This document shows, one piece after another, positions 23,399-35,135 of a DNA stretch of 64,000 bases. How positions within the stretch are numbered: the first letter of the stretch is position 1; every line of letters starts with the position of its first letter. Below the pieces are notes generated by a model. The model saw only the letters and a list, made by a program, of their open reading frames with translations. It ran no database searches and was not told the DNA's origin. The DNA is from Pleurodeles waltl (taxonomy: Eukaryota; Chordata; Amphibia; Caudata; Salamandridae), in the NCBI RefSeq assembly GCF_031143425.1, contig NC_090444.1, positions 1,351,916,323-1,351,980,322 on the forward strand, in the 5' to 3' direction. A program made the translations under genes and the position numbers.

Positions 23399-24404
23399 TA
23401 CCACTTACACAACAAATCTGTCTCTGGGTAATGTGACATATCAACTGTGCAGTAGATAACTAAAATGTGCCTACTGTCAAATTACGTAGCTTGTCAATAC
23501 AACTGTCCTGATATTATGTAGTCAGATAATTCTGCACAGTGCCCATGATTACATCATACTCTGCCTTTCCTGAGGGACATATCTGATGAAGTGAGAAACC
23601 ATACACCATCATGCTGTGTTGGGCAGAATAATGCTTGCTCAAGAGATATCTAAGTCATCAAATAGTGTCAGCAAAATGTTGTCACCATGCAATATTAACA
23701 CATATAACAGTGCACACAAATCTAAGCTAACACTACAAAAATTGCATGAATTAAGCTGTCTGAATAGGTAATAATGCTGAACGGTGTCACAAAAGACATA
23801 TGTGAGTCATGAAGAGAAGAATACAAGAGTGCTTACGAGAACTCTTCTTATAAGGGTGTCATTGATCATCACACTGCAGTCAGACCTAAAACTGTTCCCC
23901 CAATACCAAGTCTTGAAGCACAGTTTGTGACTTATAAAACATACTTATCGACAGAAACACGTTGGTATCCATATTAACTGTGATTGGTGGTTGCAATGAA
24001 TGGTGGAAGCTTTGCAAGGTAGCTCTGGGGTAGCTGCCAATCTTACAGCTCAGTTGGGATTTGTTTGTAGCATAGGACACAAATGTAATAGAACAAAATT
24101 TATGTACACTAATTCCAGGGCCATGATCAAGTAGCATTTAACACATACTGTTAAGGGTTAACTATATATTTATTAAATGCTAATCACAGAAGAGGAAACT
24201 GAGGGAAAAGTCTTACCTACCCTAATCTACCCTGACTACTCATTACCCACAACTGTCTCTACCTAACCTAAGCTAAACTTACTTATCACATGTAACGAAA
24301 CATTCTAAACATCCACCCCCACCCCCTTATGAGACTGGACATATGGAGGACAACACATACTAACCTAAACACATACTATACTATCACTAACAAATATATT
24401 TTAA

Positions 24405-24440
24405 TTTTTTTTTTTTTTATATATATATATATTTATTTTT
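24405..24440. repeat. T-run and (AT)n microsatellite
   Basis: A run of T followed by an AT dinucleotide tract and 'atttattttt'. Read on the minus strand, TTTATT (24432-24437) gives an AATAAA about 245 bp downstream of the second Myb-like gene and could be its poly(A) signal. The equivalent place in A2 is where element C inserted. Confidence 0.5.
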
Positions 24441-24679
24441 ACTAAACACACAAGAACCCAAACATAGCCCAACACCCACCCACCCACACACTTAATAAGA
24501 ACAAATAGAAAGAATCAGGACCCCCCCTAACCCTTGCCCCCCACCCACTAACACTAACTAAACTAACAGCCTATACTAACCTAACACTAAGCCCCCTAAG
24601 CCCACTGAGTATGAGATCAAGGAAAGAGGAGGGAGGGGAGGGAATCATGTCCGTATCCAAAAGACTAGAGGTTGGCCCT

Positions 24680-25161
24680 CTATAGGGTCCTCTTGATGGA
24701 CTTCACACACCTGTTTATGTGGCGAACATCCCGGCTCAGATGGCTTAACCTTCTCAACACATGGTCCATCTTCCGTTCCATGTTGTGGAATGCTGCAGGG
24801 TCAACTGATGGAGCTGGGGCAGTCTGGGTACCGGTGGAGGAGGTCTGTGCGTGTGTAGAGGCAAGGCCAGTGGGCTGTCCTGCACCTGTAGCAATGCTGA
24901 GGCCTGGAAGTCCGGCAGATGTAGGGACAACAGTCCCAGCTGTGGGTGTGGCCACCTGGCTTGAAGTGGTGGTGGTGCTAGTGGTGGCTGTGGTGGGCAA
25001 AGTAGGGCCACCCTGTGGGAAGGCCCTCCATGCCCCGGAGGCCCGTTCATGACGGTATCGACGGGCCATCCTCCTGAACCCCGACTCTACCAGTAGGATG
25101 TGGTGGTATCTCATGGCCCGCCGCTGGAACTCACTGACTTGGTCTAGGGTCATGTTTGCAG
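24680..25161 (-). pseudogene. Second Myb/SANT-like gene, exon 3 (A1)
   Basis: After acceptor tcttcacag|ctgcaaac the frame reads 'MTLDQVSEFQRRAMRYHHIL', 'ESGFRRMARRYRHERASGAW', a Ser/Thr/Pro-rich linker, and a C-terminal helix 'MERKMDHVLRRLSHLSRDVR' with heptad-like Leu/Val spacing, likely a coiled coil. It is 157 codons from its first ATG to the stop. The homologous exon in A2 is 48130-48629. This exon is open, but the splice phase from exon 2 is wrong by one base (1-bp deletion in exon 2). Confidence 0.7.
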
Positions 25162-26371
25162 CTGTGAAGACAAATGCAAATAATCTACATTAGGAACTGC
25201 ATTGTGTGAACTGGCACAAGAAGTCAATCAGACAATACATCTACAGTACTTGTAACAGCTCATATCACAATACAGATCATTGAATGTCCCTGAGTAAGTA
25301 CATGGCAGGCCAGCCTACAAAGGACACATCAAACATAGCACATCCAAAACCTACAAGATGGGTAACAACTGGCATTGACTTGACATCTAAGTTCTGCCAG
25401 TTATCAGCTAATAATCATGCTGCATATCCCCCGCCAATACCTGGGCTACAAATGTCAGTGTACGGAATGCAAAACTAAAGCCACATGGTCTGCAAGTTGT
25501 AACAGGACTTGTCAGTATAGTACCCATGTGCCATACCTGAGAGTGTATACTAGGTTCCAACCAAACAGTCACTTATTCACATGTATGTGTAACATACTGG
25601 TAGCATCAGTCCTAGGTACCCTATTCACAAACCCATGCCTGTGTTTGAGGGGGTGGGGGGCTGGATAAACAACTAAGAATTCCAAACAACATGGACACCG
25701 AGGAGTGTATAGAAAACTCCACACATGTTTGGCTCTACACACACACCACAGGTAAGGTCTATCAACAATTAGGAGTCTGCAAATCCTAGACCAATCATAG
25801 CACCACACATGTCAGGAAATGCAGAGCATTGGTACACAACATATTCTTCCAGTAAGGCATGACTTACATCAGACACAGAGTTGCAAGAATACCCATGATC
25901 CTGATTAGCATGCACACCTAAGCCATTGCACTCAAGTTCCACATACTTGTAGCACTACATGTGGAAGTACATGCTGCTAGGAAGTTCTACCTGCAGTTTA
26001 ATAAGTACCTTGGTAAATTGGGAAGCAGAAGTCAGTTAGAAAGCTATTTGCTGTACCACTCTGGGAGAATGTGGGTCTGACAGGCTGACTAAATCTGAGC
26101 TGACTTCCAGTGCGACTCTTGTTGATACAAGTGTCATCCACATGACTCACCCCAGTACTCACTGTGGTGCCTACAGGAATGGCCTACAATCCCTAGATAA
26201 TACAATAGGATACGCATTGGCCAACTCAAAACATTTGAGAAACTGAAATCCCACTCATGGAACAAGACAAATGATTGGCCAACGCATCACACCTTGCTAT
26301 GCGTTCGACACACAGGAGTCCATCACACATAACCAGCAAACTCAACACATAACAGACATATCAACACTTAC

Positions 26372-26430
26372 TGGAGTGGTCGGGTCCTCAAATGTAGCCA
26401 CCTCTCCAAAAGTGTAGGGTGCCGGTCCAC
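26372..26430 (-). pseudogene. Second Myb/SANT-like gene, exon 2 (A1), 1-bp deletion
   Basis: A 59-bp exon between tacag|gtggacc and ccactcca|gtaagt, encoding 'GPAPYTFGEVATFEDPTT'. The A2 counterpart (49809-49868) is 60 bp with otherwise the same boundaries, so this copy has lost one base and would put exon 3 into a frame with an immediate TGA. Confidence 0.7.
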
Positions 26431-27539
26431 CTGTAAGGCATGGAAGGAAGAAATGTGCTCAAAATCTGTGCACTGACCAACAATTTCAAAGACATATACA
26501 ATGTGTAGGCTGAATAAGGAAATGGCAGCCATTCAGACATGATGATACTGCATCTGATATATCACGGCCAACTTGTACATAGCATGGGTCTCCTGTGACA
26601 GTTACACTCATATCTGCACACATGCAGTGGCCCTAACTATCATGTGGTGGCAAACATGCCCCGTTATTAGTGACCAGAAAAAAACATGGAGTGTAATCGT
26701 CTCATCATGTGCATCAAAGAGAGACATCCAAAGCCTGGTTACTTGAGGACTGCATTGCCAGCCTATGTGGCCATGACACATTTATTACACATAGGTACAA
26801 TGTACAGAGGGACAGGGACTTATGTAAGCCCTCATGTTGTTACAGTTTCTTCATTTGATGTGGGCAGCTATGGTGATTTGCACCAACCATGGAGATGTGA
26901 ACCCATGTGCACACCTTTGGACTGCCATCCCTAATTGGAATGTGGCACAACTAACTCCAAAAAACATTCTAAGATGTTAGCTGAGGACACCTTACACCTT
27001 TTCACGATATTTTCAAATCCAGATCTGACATATATCCAAAAAGTTGAAGGACCACAATAATCCCTAACATTCATAGAACTTCCGTGAACACTTTCCTTCC
27101 ACACTCACCAGACTCACATGAGACATTTGTCTGGGACACTTTGCTATCATCAATTGACGTGAAGCCAGCACTCATTTTCTGCATCATGTAGTGAATCTAA
27201 AGTCAGTCTAGCTATTGCGTCAACAAAGTTAGCCAATATGTTAGTACATCTTTACTTCTCTGGCAAATGTGGCCTATATAGACATGAATGGCTCCTATTT
27301 TGTTTGGTTGTCTAACACAAAGGCAGCACCAATTTCCTTAACGGAAAAGTATCCTGTAAGTTTGCAGAGCACGTGCTACCTGACAGCTAGCAATTGTGAT
27401 CCTTCCCATAGTGCATCAATTACCTGTATGTTTCCCCAACATTACACACAGTCAGCAAGTTAGCTGGCAGATATTGTACAAATCATCTGATGTCACTACA
27501 GAGCATTTAATCGTGCAAATTTACATGATTAGTACTCAC

Positions 27540-27818
27540 CAACAGGGCCACCAATCACGATTCCCAGGTGGTCCAAGAGATCCTGCTCCCTGGTGATGAA
27601 GTCAGCCCACCGGTGCTTCAGCTGGTGGTCACTCCTCTGGCTGGCATACACACGCTGTAGGTGATGCAGCACCTTTCCCCACCGGATTCTGCGCGCCTCA
27701 GTGTGATACCCCTGTATCACCCTGCCTCGATCATCAGTTTCAAGAAATGGCACACCAGCCATATGAAGAACCCCAACTCCTTTTCACCCATCCTGCCAAG
27801 ACGTGGCCTACCAGACAT
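27540..27818 (-). pseudogene. Second Myb/SANT-like gene, exon 1 (A1), frameshifted
   Basis: ATG (27818-27816) opens 'MSGRPRLGRMGEKELGFF'. The downstream frame reads 'GRVIQGYHTEARRIRWGKVL', 'SQRSDHQLKHRWADFITREQ' and 'DLLDHLGIVIGGPVG', so a frame change is needed near 27760. Three predicted helices, with 'HQLKHRWADF' in the recognition-helix position, support a Myb/SANT-like fold unrelated in sequence to the NAIF1-like gene of the same element. Ends at donor TTG|GTGAGT. A2 has the same exon at 51690-51975. Confidence 0.7.
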
Positions 27819-28234
27819 TGTACAAATGAGAAAGGGAATAGGGGTTAAAGAAATAGAAAGGGGAAAAGGGGGAAAGTAGAGGTACAAAAAAAGAAGAAAA
27901 GTAAACTTAACCACTAAAAGAGCCCATCTATCCCCAAACTAGCACTACCCACAACAGACTCCCACAAACAACAAAAACATTAGAAAACTGGACAAATGTA
28001 CACAAAACACAGTAGGACAGTATACATCAACAATATTTATTTTACAAATTGACAATAGAGACAGCACACAGGACACAAAAGCACAAAATCAATGGACACC
28101 ACTCTCAACACAGCCACACAGTCTAGAAGAATCACAGACTGCAAAGTGAAAGTGAAAGTACACCTACTGTACATGATCTGTAAACAGGATATCCTATTAC
28201 ATCACTTCCTGAAGAAAATGTCCGCCCTTTTTCA

Positions 28235-28427
28235 CGTTATGCGTCATATTTTTTTCATGCATACAGTTTGTGCGTCATAATTTTCGACGCACAGGAGTGA
28301 AAATGAGCCCGCATCCAAATAATAGTAAAGCCTGTACAATTATCTGGATGCGGACTCATTTTCACTCCTGTGTGTTAAAAAAAATGACGCAAATTCTGTA
28401 TTGGTCTACAAACATTTACGCATAACG
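28235..28427. repeat. 193-bp palindrome with ~89-bp arms inside A1
   Basis: Arms 28235-28323 and 28339-28427 with a 15-base loop. The inner 34 bp differ at only two positions ('cacaggagtgaaaatgag' and its complement); the outer part is more diverged. It lies ~420 bp upstream of the second Myb-like gene. The corresponding stretch of A2 (52340-52440) does not hold this structure, so it is either a foldback insertion in A1 or was lost from A2. Confidence 0.75.
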
Positions 28428-31100
28428 CTAGCAACGTCAACATTTCAGCGCATGAACTGGTTTTGGGCATTTTTTCTGTTTGTATGTTATGTTACATTTG
28501 GGACACATCAGAGATAGGCTAATGGCACCCATTATGGTGTTGATGGTGTATGTCCACATGTGTGACATCATACTGCAGCGGACCAGGACCCGCTACTTCA
28601 TTCACAGTATTTTGACGGTTGGCTGACGCACTAGATGGCCATATGTGTGGCCTACATATTTGTATTGCACAAATTGGGCATGTTTGGCATCAGCAGAGGA
28701 TAGCAATGTGACGCACATATGTAAAATACATAAATGCCTATGGCTTAATGTGTGTGCTGTGGCAACTAATGTATTTGTTGACCAAGTGTGTGTGTGCATC
28801 ACATGATGCATTATTGAACATATGCTTGTATGAATGTGAAGTCCATGTGTCCAAACTTTAGATGCAAGTCATTGTGGAACTGAGAGAGGACATGTGTTAG
28901 TCATACATGTAGCAACATCCGTTCTTCCAAGATTTAGGGTAACGTAGACCCCCACATATGACATAGCATGCACCAGATAGATTGCAGACGCTTGTTCATG
29001 TCAATGGTCCACATTTTCAACATCCTATGTCCTAGATTTTTGGTAACAGCTTCCTAGGCACTTGTTGGTGAATCCCACAGTGAGTCATACACATGCATTG
29101 AGGAAGTGGGTACCATGTTGTTTGCCCAGACAGACAAAGGTGAACCACAAATGTATGATGATGCCACAGTTGAGGTCATATAACTGAGCCACAACTCTCA
29201 AGTGGCTGTGGTGGACCAGCAGGTGAGGCAGCACGTGTCCACATATATCCAGTGATCAATTGCACAGAGGTGTCTTGTTCATGTGTGTGGTCCAATGTTG
29301 ATCCTGTATATTTTAGGGGTGTATGTTGTCACAGTTAGGTCCACGTCTCATCATGAGTCAGTGGCAGCTATTCCTGTATCTACTGAGTATCCTTTGTTGA
29401 TCAATGTGAGTAAAGTGGATGTGGACATAAGAACCTACATGGGGATGGTCCCACCCTGTCACTAAAGACGTGTAATGAGACAGTCAACAGGGCAACCTTG
29501 GTGTGCTGAGTGAGATAATGTCTCAGGTGTCATGTTCCAGCAGGTGTCATTACAACATTTGTACACAGGTTAGCCTCTGCAATTCCCACTGCATCTGGGA
29601 ACATCACAGCCTCTGTGCTGATTATTCTCGCAGCTATTCACCACACACGGCCCATCAAAATGTTGTGAGCAATGTAATTCTGTGTGTGAACTGTCAGGGT
29701 CCTGACATTTGTGGGTTTTTCATGGACATTATCAGAGGTTGCTGGTTCTGCTGAAGGCCCAATCCCTACATACGGCCCTGGGACACTGTCACACTTTGTC
29801 ATTCATGCAAAAATGAGACCCAGACAAGGGATGGGCAATGAATTTTGGTTTTCACAGAGGATTTAACTCATATGGTACAGTTAAAAGGCAGATGATGCTA
29901 TACAATGTATTTGGGTTTGCATTGAAGAAGCACATGCCCAAATACCCTCTAATGAATGAGAGGTTTGCTAACGCAAGTGTGGTACATATGTAGCCACAGG
30001 GATACTTTAGGGTGACGCACAGACAGATGCCAGTCAGGCTGACAGGATGCAGGGTGAATCAGGATCCAACAATTTGACAAGTTACATAATCAGTGGTCTG
30101 ACTAAGACTGTTTGGAGGACAAACTAGACAGTTGATATGTCAAACTGTGTATCTCCTGTGTTTTTGAAGGTGACAAATTAACCCAGGGGCTGTGTTACAC
30201 GGCTTAATTAGTATCAATGCTTAACGGTGTATTTGACAAAATGGCAACTCCTATGCTGTTCCAGGCATCAGCAGGGGCATTGCTTGTTGAAATTGGAGGT
30301 GTGCATTGAGGTGATCACAGGTGTGTTTCTCACAAGTCCTGTAGGTGAGATTTGTGTTCTAATGGCCAACAGACATTTTCACACGGGAAGCAATCTACAA
30401 GCCAGTGTATTAATTGACCTGACGTCCATGCAGTCAGATGTTCTATGACAATGGTATACCATAGGAAAGGGTGTAGCACACTGGATTGCTATTGACAAGC
30501 TGTGTTTGTAGAGGAGGGCATGTCAGGGTACACATCTTACTATTCCAGGGACCTCTTCAGACAGGTGGGTTGTGACCAGGTGCATGGGTGTGTCAGGAGT
30601 TAGGAAATGGGCTGACATGTACATGGATTGTCATGTGCACAATGCTGCTCATATGTGTGGCATTTGTGCTGTCTATGTACTGCTTCTATGTAACTCTGGT
30701 CACAGTCCTTGCAAATATTGGATGCAGTTGGACTTAGTGCTGTCAAGGGTCTGGTCATACATTCCTGTTACTGATGCAAAAGCACATCCACTGCCTCATG
30801 TATGAGGCTCGTTTTCCCCTTATTGAGTGATGGTGTCTTAGTTGTGAGCCATATGCTGCGATGAACCATGATTTCAACATGTATGTATGAAATAGAAGTG
30901 GTCCTCTGATATTGCCATTCAAAGGTGAAAAGTACAGAATATATGTCATTTACAGTGTGTGTGTATGTGACCATTGTATGATACGCATCACATTTGCTCT
31001 GGGATTTTCAGTGTCCTAATCGGTATATCAGCAATGCTCCATGAGGCAACACTCTTATTCTGATAGTTAGAGATGAAGGTGTGCAAAAATGATAGCCAAA
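28428..31100. other. Internal non-coding part of A1
   Basis: 2.7 kb between the second Myb-like gene and the transposase with no recognisable coding exon. Parts align with A2 (29200-29340 with 52465-52610; 30990-31090 with 54300-54400), while 28450-29190 has no A2 counterpart. Short open frames here are not supported. Confidence 0.5.
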
Positions 31101-31167
31101 CGATGATATGGTGATTATTATAGGTGTTTATTTAAATTAGTTCATAAAGTGGTGATGGTGATTATAT

Positions 31168-31544
31168 TTAAAATAAATTATTCACGATATGTTGCCGCCT
31201 GCGTAAACCAGCGGCTGTGTTCTGTAGTTCCCCCTCATGTTGCAGGCCACCATACTCCTCTTCAGGCATGTGTGGCTCAGGTTCCAGGAGGGGAATGTTC
31301 CTTTTTATGCAAATGTTGTGCAGAATAGCACACGTTAGGATGATCTTACAGACCATCTCTGGGGAATATAGGAGGCTACCACCAGTGATGTCGAGGCACC
31401 GGAACCTTGACTTGAGGATGCCGAAGGTCCTCTCGACTATGGTGCGTGTCCTCCTATGTGCGTCATTGTAGGCACGCTCTGCTGCAGTACTCGGGTTGCC
31501 AATAGGTGTCATTATGCATGGCTGGATGCCATACCCCTGATCAG
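31168..31544 (-). pseudogene. HARBI1-type transposase, exon 2 (A1)
   Basis: After acceptor ttgcag|ctgatc the frame reads 'ADQGYGIQPCIMTPIGNP', 'AERAYNDAHRRTRTIVERTF', 'LKSRFRCLDITGGSLLYSPE', 'VCKIILTCAILHNICIKR' and an acidic tail, ending at 31168. The Glu in 'TIVERTFG' is the third residue of the DDE triad. This exon is completely open with no defect. AATAAA signals on the minus strand lie just downstream (about 31127-31165). PIF/Harbinger transposases cut and reinsert the element in the nucleus with help from the Myb-like partner. Confidence 0.85.
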
Positions 31545-32186
31545 CTGCAAGAGAAAATGAATGGGATCATGTTGATGTAGCTAGCCCTATTGAAATCACC
31601 TTTCATGGCAGTAGTTGTCTTGTGTTGTCTGTGACTCTTTTGTGTTATTATGTCGCATCCTAGGCTTGTAGGATGTACCATCTGCATTGTGTTGTTTCCT
31701 TGGCTGAACGAGTGTTTGGCTGCTAACCGGTTGTCAGCATATGTTTTGGGATTTGCAGTACAGTGTGCCCTCCCTAGCATTGTGACTTGTGATACAGGTG
31801 TCCCTGTGTCTTCACTGGGGGTGAGATGATAGTTCCATACCCAGGTTAAGATTGACAGTGTTGTTAACACGTTCATATCAATGTACCCTGGACATCCCAT
31901 ACCTTTAGACTTATGCAATGGATTAATGTAAACATCATTGAGACACTTACAATTTGCAAGGTGACATTTAGGCAACCCACTCCAAACGTTGTGATCTTTG
32001 ACGTCTTAACATTAGACTGTACAGTAATTTCTGATGTGTGACAGGTGCAATGGTGACCTAAGAAACATGGCTAGCGGTGTCACAACCTCAGTGTGTTCCT
32101 GTCGACATGTTGCTGTTGTAGTGAATGTGTTGTGTGTCCTAGAGGGTTGCTGTGCAGTGTGTATATAAGTAGGTTTTTGTACTTAC

Positions 32187-32891
32187 CAACAAGTAGTCCA
32201 TTGCCATACCGTCCATCCTGGAAGTGTTGATTGATGGTGCTGTGACGGAAGATGAATGAGCCATGGACACTCCCAGGATATTTAGCCACGATGTTGGTGA
32301 TCAATCCCTTGTGATCGACAATGGCCTGCACATTGATGGAATGTGTGTGCTTCCTGTTGCGGTAGAGGTGTTCAGTTGCAGCAGGTGGCACAAGGCGTAC
32401 ATGTGTGCAGTCGATTGTACCAAGGACGTGTGGGAAGCCACTAATGAGGTAAAACCCCTGTTTTGTTTCCTGCTGCTTCTGCAGTGTGTTAGGGAAGCAG
32501 ATGTGGTGGGGTGTAAGTCCAATGATGGCATCCAGTACTTTGGGCAAAAAGGCAGAGAATGATGGCTGTGATATTCGGGCAACCAGGGCACCAGTTGTTT
32601 GAAAAGAGCCACTTGCCAGCATGTGAAGTAGGCAAGCAGCTTGGTTTCTGTTGGGATGGTGCGGGGTGTTAGCAAAGTGGGTGCCAACTGCAGCTCAATG
32701 TTGCGCAGCAGCTGCTGAATGGCCTGCAAGTTCAACCTGTACCTCTGGATGATATTGTGTTCCCTGAGGCCATGAAGGGTTGTTCTGTGGTGGAATATCC
32801 TCTCCTGCCTTCTGCGCTGCCTTTGGGGTCCCTGCTGGTGTTGTGGTAGCTGCTGGGCTCTACGTCTGCATGCATGCTGGATAAGAATCAC
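32187..32891 (-). pseudogene. HARBI1-type transposase, exon 1 (A1), Asp to Gly
   Basis: An N-terminal Arg/Gln-rich part and helix-turn-helix-like region ('YRLNLQAIQQLLRNIELQLA') is followed by the DDE core: 'LGTIDCTHVRL' carries the first Asp. 'GSVHGSFIFRH' holds Gly (codon 32260-32262) where the family has Asp ('HDS'), so the triad is broken by one transition. One further 1-bp deletion near 32620 splits the frame. No ATG precedes the reading frame: the sequence expected to be the start reads TAA just before 'SEHTEATAEQQKG', so the start seems lost. Donor GTTG|GTAAGT at 32187 fits exon 2 in phase. Confidence 0.85.
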
Positions 32892-33295
32892 CTCCAGGTC
32901 TCCCTTTTGCTGCTCTGCTGTTGCTTCTGTGTGTTCTGATTAAATACGGGTGTGTTTGCCCCATTTTAAAGCCTGCCCTGACCCAGGCGTTAATTTTTTA
33001 CGCAAATCGGGCTGTGTGTCATTTTCCGGCTCCACCTCCCTGCAGTGCGTCATTTTTGCCCGAAAGCATAAATACGACGCACGGCCGTTTAAGTCATTTT
33101 TGGGACGGGAACGCCTACCTTGCATATCATTAACGCAAGGCAGGTTGCCGCATCCAAAAAATGATGCACACGGTGGAATTTTGTCATCCGCGGGCTCGGG
33201 CATCGAAGTTTAAATACGGGGCAAGGTTTGCGCTGAATATGCGTCAACATTTTTGATGCTCATTCGGCGCAGACTGAGTATAAATATTCCCCTAA

Positions 33296-33795
33296 ATTAG
33301 CTGCCAAGCCCCAACACAGCCTCCCTTGTGCCATGGCGCAAGAATGGCTGCGCTGGTTGTTTTTGTGCAGGAAGGTGTGTCAATCTTTAATGATGATTTG
33401 CTCTTTCTATGTGTGCTGCAAAATGCAGCACAAATAGAAAGAGAAAAAACAAGGAGAAATTAAAGCATTTCTCCTCATTGCCCCATGCTAACACCACCCC
33501 CTGGGTGCTGTTAGATTTTTGCGCTGTCTTAGTTATACGAAATCTCGTAAATCTGGGGCAGCGTCAAAATGCAATAGGTGTTGCTGTGGCACACCCTCAG
33601 AAACACCCATTGCACGCCCATTCCACGCCAAGTGCTGCGTGTGAAGGGCCTGTATTTACAATGTAGTGTTAAGCCACAAAAAGTGGCTTAACCCCATCTT
33701 GTAAATAAGCGCAGTGCATGGCACCGCCGGAACATCACTAAAAGTGATGCTTTGGTGGCGATAGGACCTTTTAAATATTTTAAATCTGGCCCATA
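33296..33795. mobile_element. Palindromic MITE-like element between A1 and A2
   Basis: Contains 'gtttttgtgcaggaaggtg' of the small hairpin family and two clear stems: 33399-33442 (arms around 'gtgctgca aaa tgcagcac') and 33669-33693 ('gttaagccac' / 'gtggcttaac'). It ends 'aaatctggcccatag', resembling the 'gggccata' ends of Harbinger-type repeats. Boundaries approximate; no coding capacity. Confidence 0.45.
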
Positions 33796-34334
33796 GTGTT
33801 ATAATAATTCCAAGTCATAGAGTCGGCTTTTAGGTACTCTATGGAAAGAGATGGAACTTTGAGAGTGTTTTATTAATTATTTGCTATTTTATTTTTCCAA
33901 GTTTAATAACAAGTATTTTTTAGTTTAAATATAAGTTTTACTTTATTGAATAGGTAGTTGTTGAGATATTTCCTCTTTAATTGTTTGGTCAGAGAATCTG
34001 GCAGAGTTTCCTCATCTTGCAGCGTTTGTTATTTTTGAAGCATTTAGTTGTTTCAATTAGTGTGCCTTTTATATTATTGATTTAATTATTTGTTTGATTT
34101 CATTGGTTAAAGTTTATATTTTGATTTTATTGATTGGCTTGGTTTTACTTTTAATTTTGTTGATCAATTTAGGTTTTATTTATAAAGTATGATATATGGT
34201 TTTGGAAAGGTTGAAACACATCGCATGGGCTGGATTTCGGTAAATAAATCATTTTGATGACACCAAGAGCATGTGTTCTCTATTTCTGAGAGTGCTTTGG
34301 ATCTGTACATGCCGGTAGCCGCACCGGACACCAA
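33796..34334. other. AT-rich spacer between A1 and A2
   Basis: T-rich and A-rich unique-looking DNA with no open frame of note. Confidence 0.5.
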
Positions 34335-34648
34335 AAGCCATATTTATACTTTTTGACGCAAAACTGCGCAGACGCAGTTTTGCATCAAAAAGTTTCATGC
34401 CAGCTAACGCCATTTCTTTGCGCCACCCGGACGTAAAAATTATACTTTGATGCTCCGCGGCGCAAATCACTGGTGTGAGTCTTTTTTTTTTTACTCAAAC
34501 CGCCACGTCGTAAAGAAAAACGATGTTAACGTGGTGAAAATGACTTTAATCTGGTTTCTGCCATCGCAATCTGGATACGCGCCTTTTTCGCCGCAATAGC
34601 GTCAAAAATTGGCACAAATACATCAAAATGTGCAAAGGAGCCCCAAAA

Positions 34649-35135
34649 TGGATCCCAGAAGCTATGAGAGACTCCAGGAAGATAGACAACCGACCAGGAA
34701 CTAGCCAGGAGGACCCACACATGACCCAGGAGAGGGAGAAGAAGAAAAAGAAGTGTCGGTGCAGTGCAGAGGAGCAGGAAATACTGGTGAAAGAGGAGAC
34801 AGAACAACAGCACCAACTTTTTGTCACCTCTAAATTGCCAATTGGAAGGAGAGAGGCAATTTGGCAACAAATTGTTAATAAGATCAACAGTGGGGCAGAT
34901 GTACGGAGAACAGTCACCGAGTACAAGAAGCGCTGGGATGACTGCAAGCGCAGGACCAAGGAAAAAATGGCAAGGAACAGGAAAGCAGGACTGCAGACTG
35001 GAGGTGGGAGTCCAGCACCACAGGAGGCCCTGGACCACCTGGAGGAGATGGTGGCAGCCGTCATCATAGAGGAGATCGTCACAGGGATTCAAGGACAGGA
35101 CAGCTCAGACTACCAGGATACAACACAGATGCAGG
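34649..35135 (+). pseudogene. NAIF1-like Myb/SANT protein, exon 1 (A2), frameshifted
   Basis: ATGGATCCCAGAAGC aligns with the A1 start. A one-base insertion near 34684 puts the original ATG out of frame; the open frame then carries 'CSAEEQEILVKEETEQQHQL', 'GRREAIWQQIVNKINSG' and 'EYKKRWDDCKRRTKEKMA', the same trihelix as A1. Donor ATGCAGG|GTAAGT at 35135. The domain is otherwise highly similar to A1. Confidence 0.8.

Larger units (their letters stand above)
20483..33292. mobile_element. Element A1: near full-length 12.8-kb Harbinger with three genes
   Basis: Left end GGGCCATATTTATAC; right end, inverted, GGGGAATATTTATAC. Both flanks are TAA (20480-20482 and 33293-33295), the TWA target duplication typical of PIF/Harbinger. 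A subterminal palindrome (20502-20533) follows the left end. Gene order: NAIF1-like Myb (+, 20800-23102), a three-exon second Myb/SANT-like gene (-, 27818-24680), and a HARBI1-type transposase (-, 32891-31168). Copy A2 (34335-54445) shares the same order up to about 31090. At 12.8 kb it is long for the superfamily, and every gene carries at least one disabling change. Confidence 0.85.
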
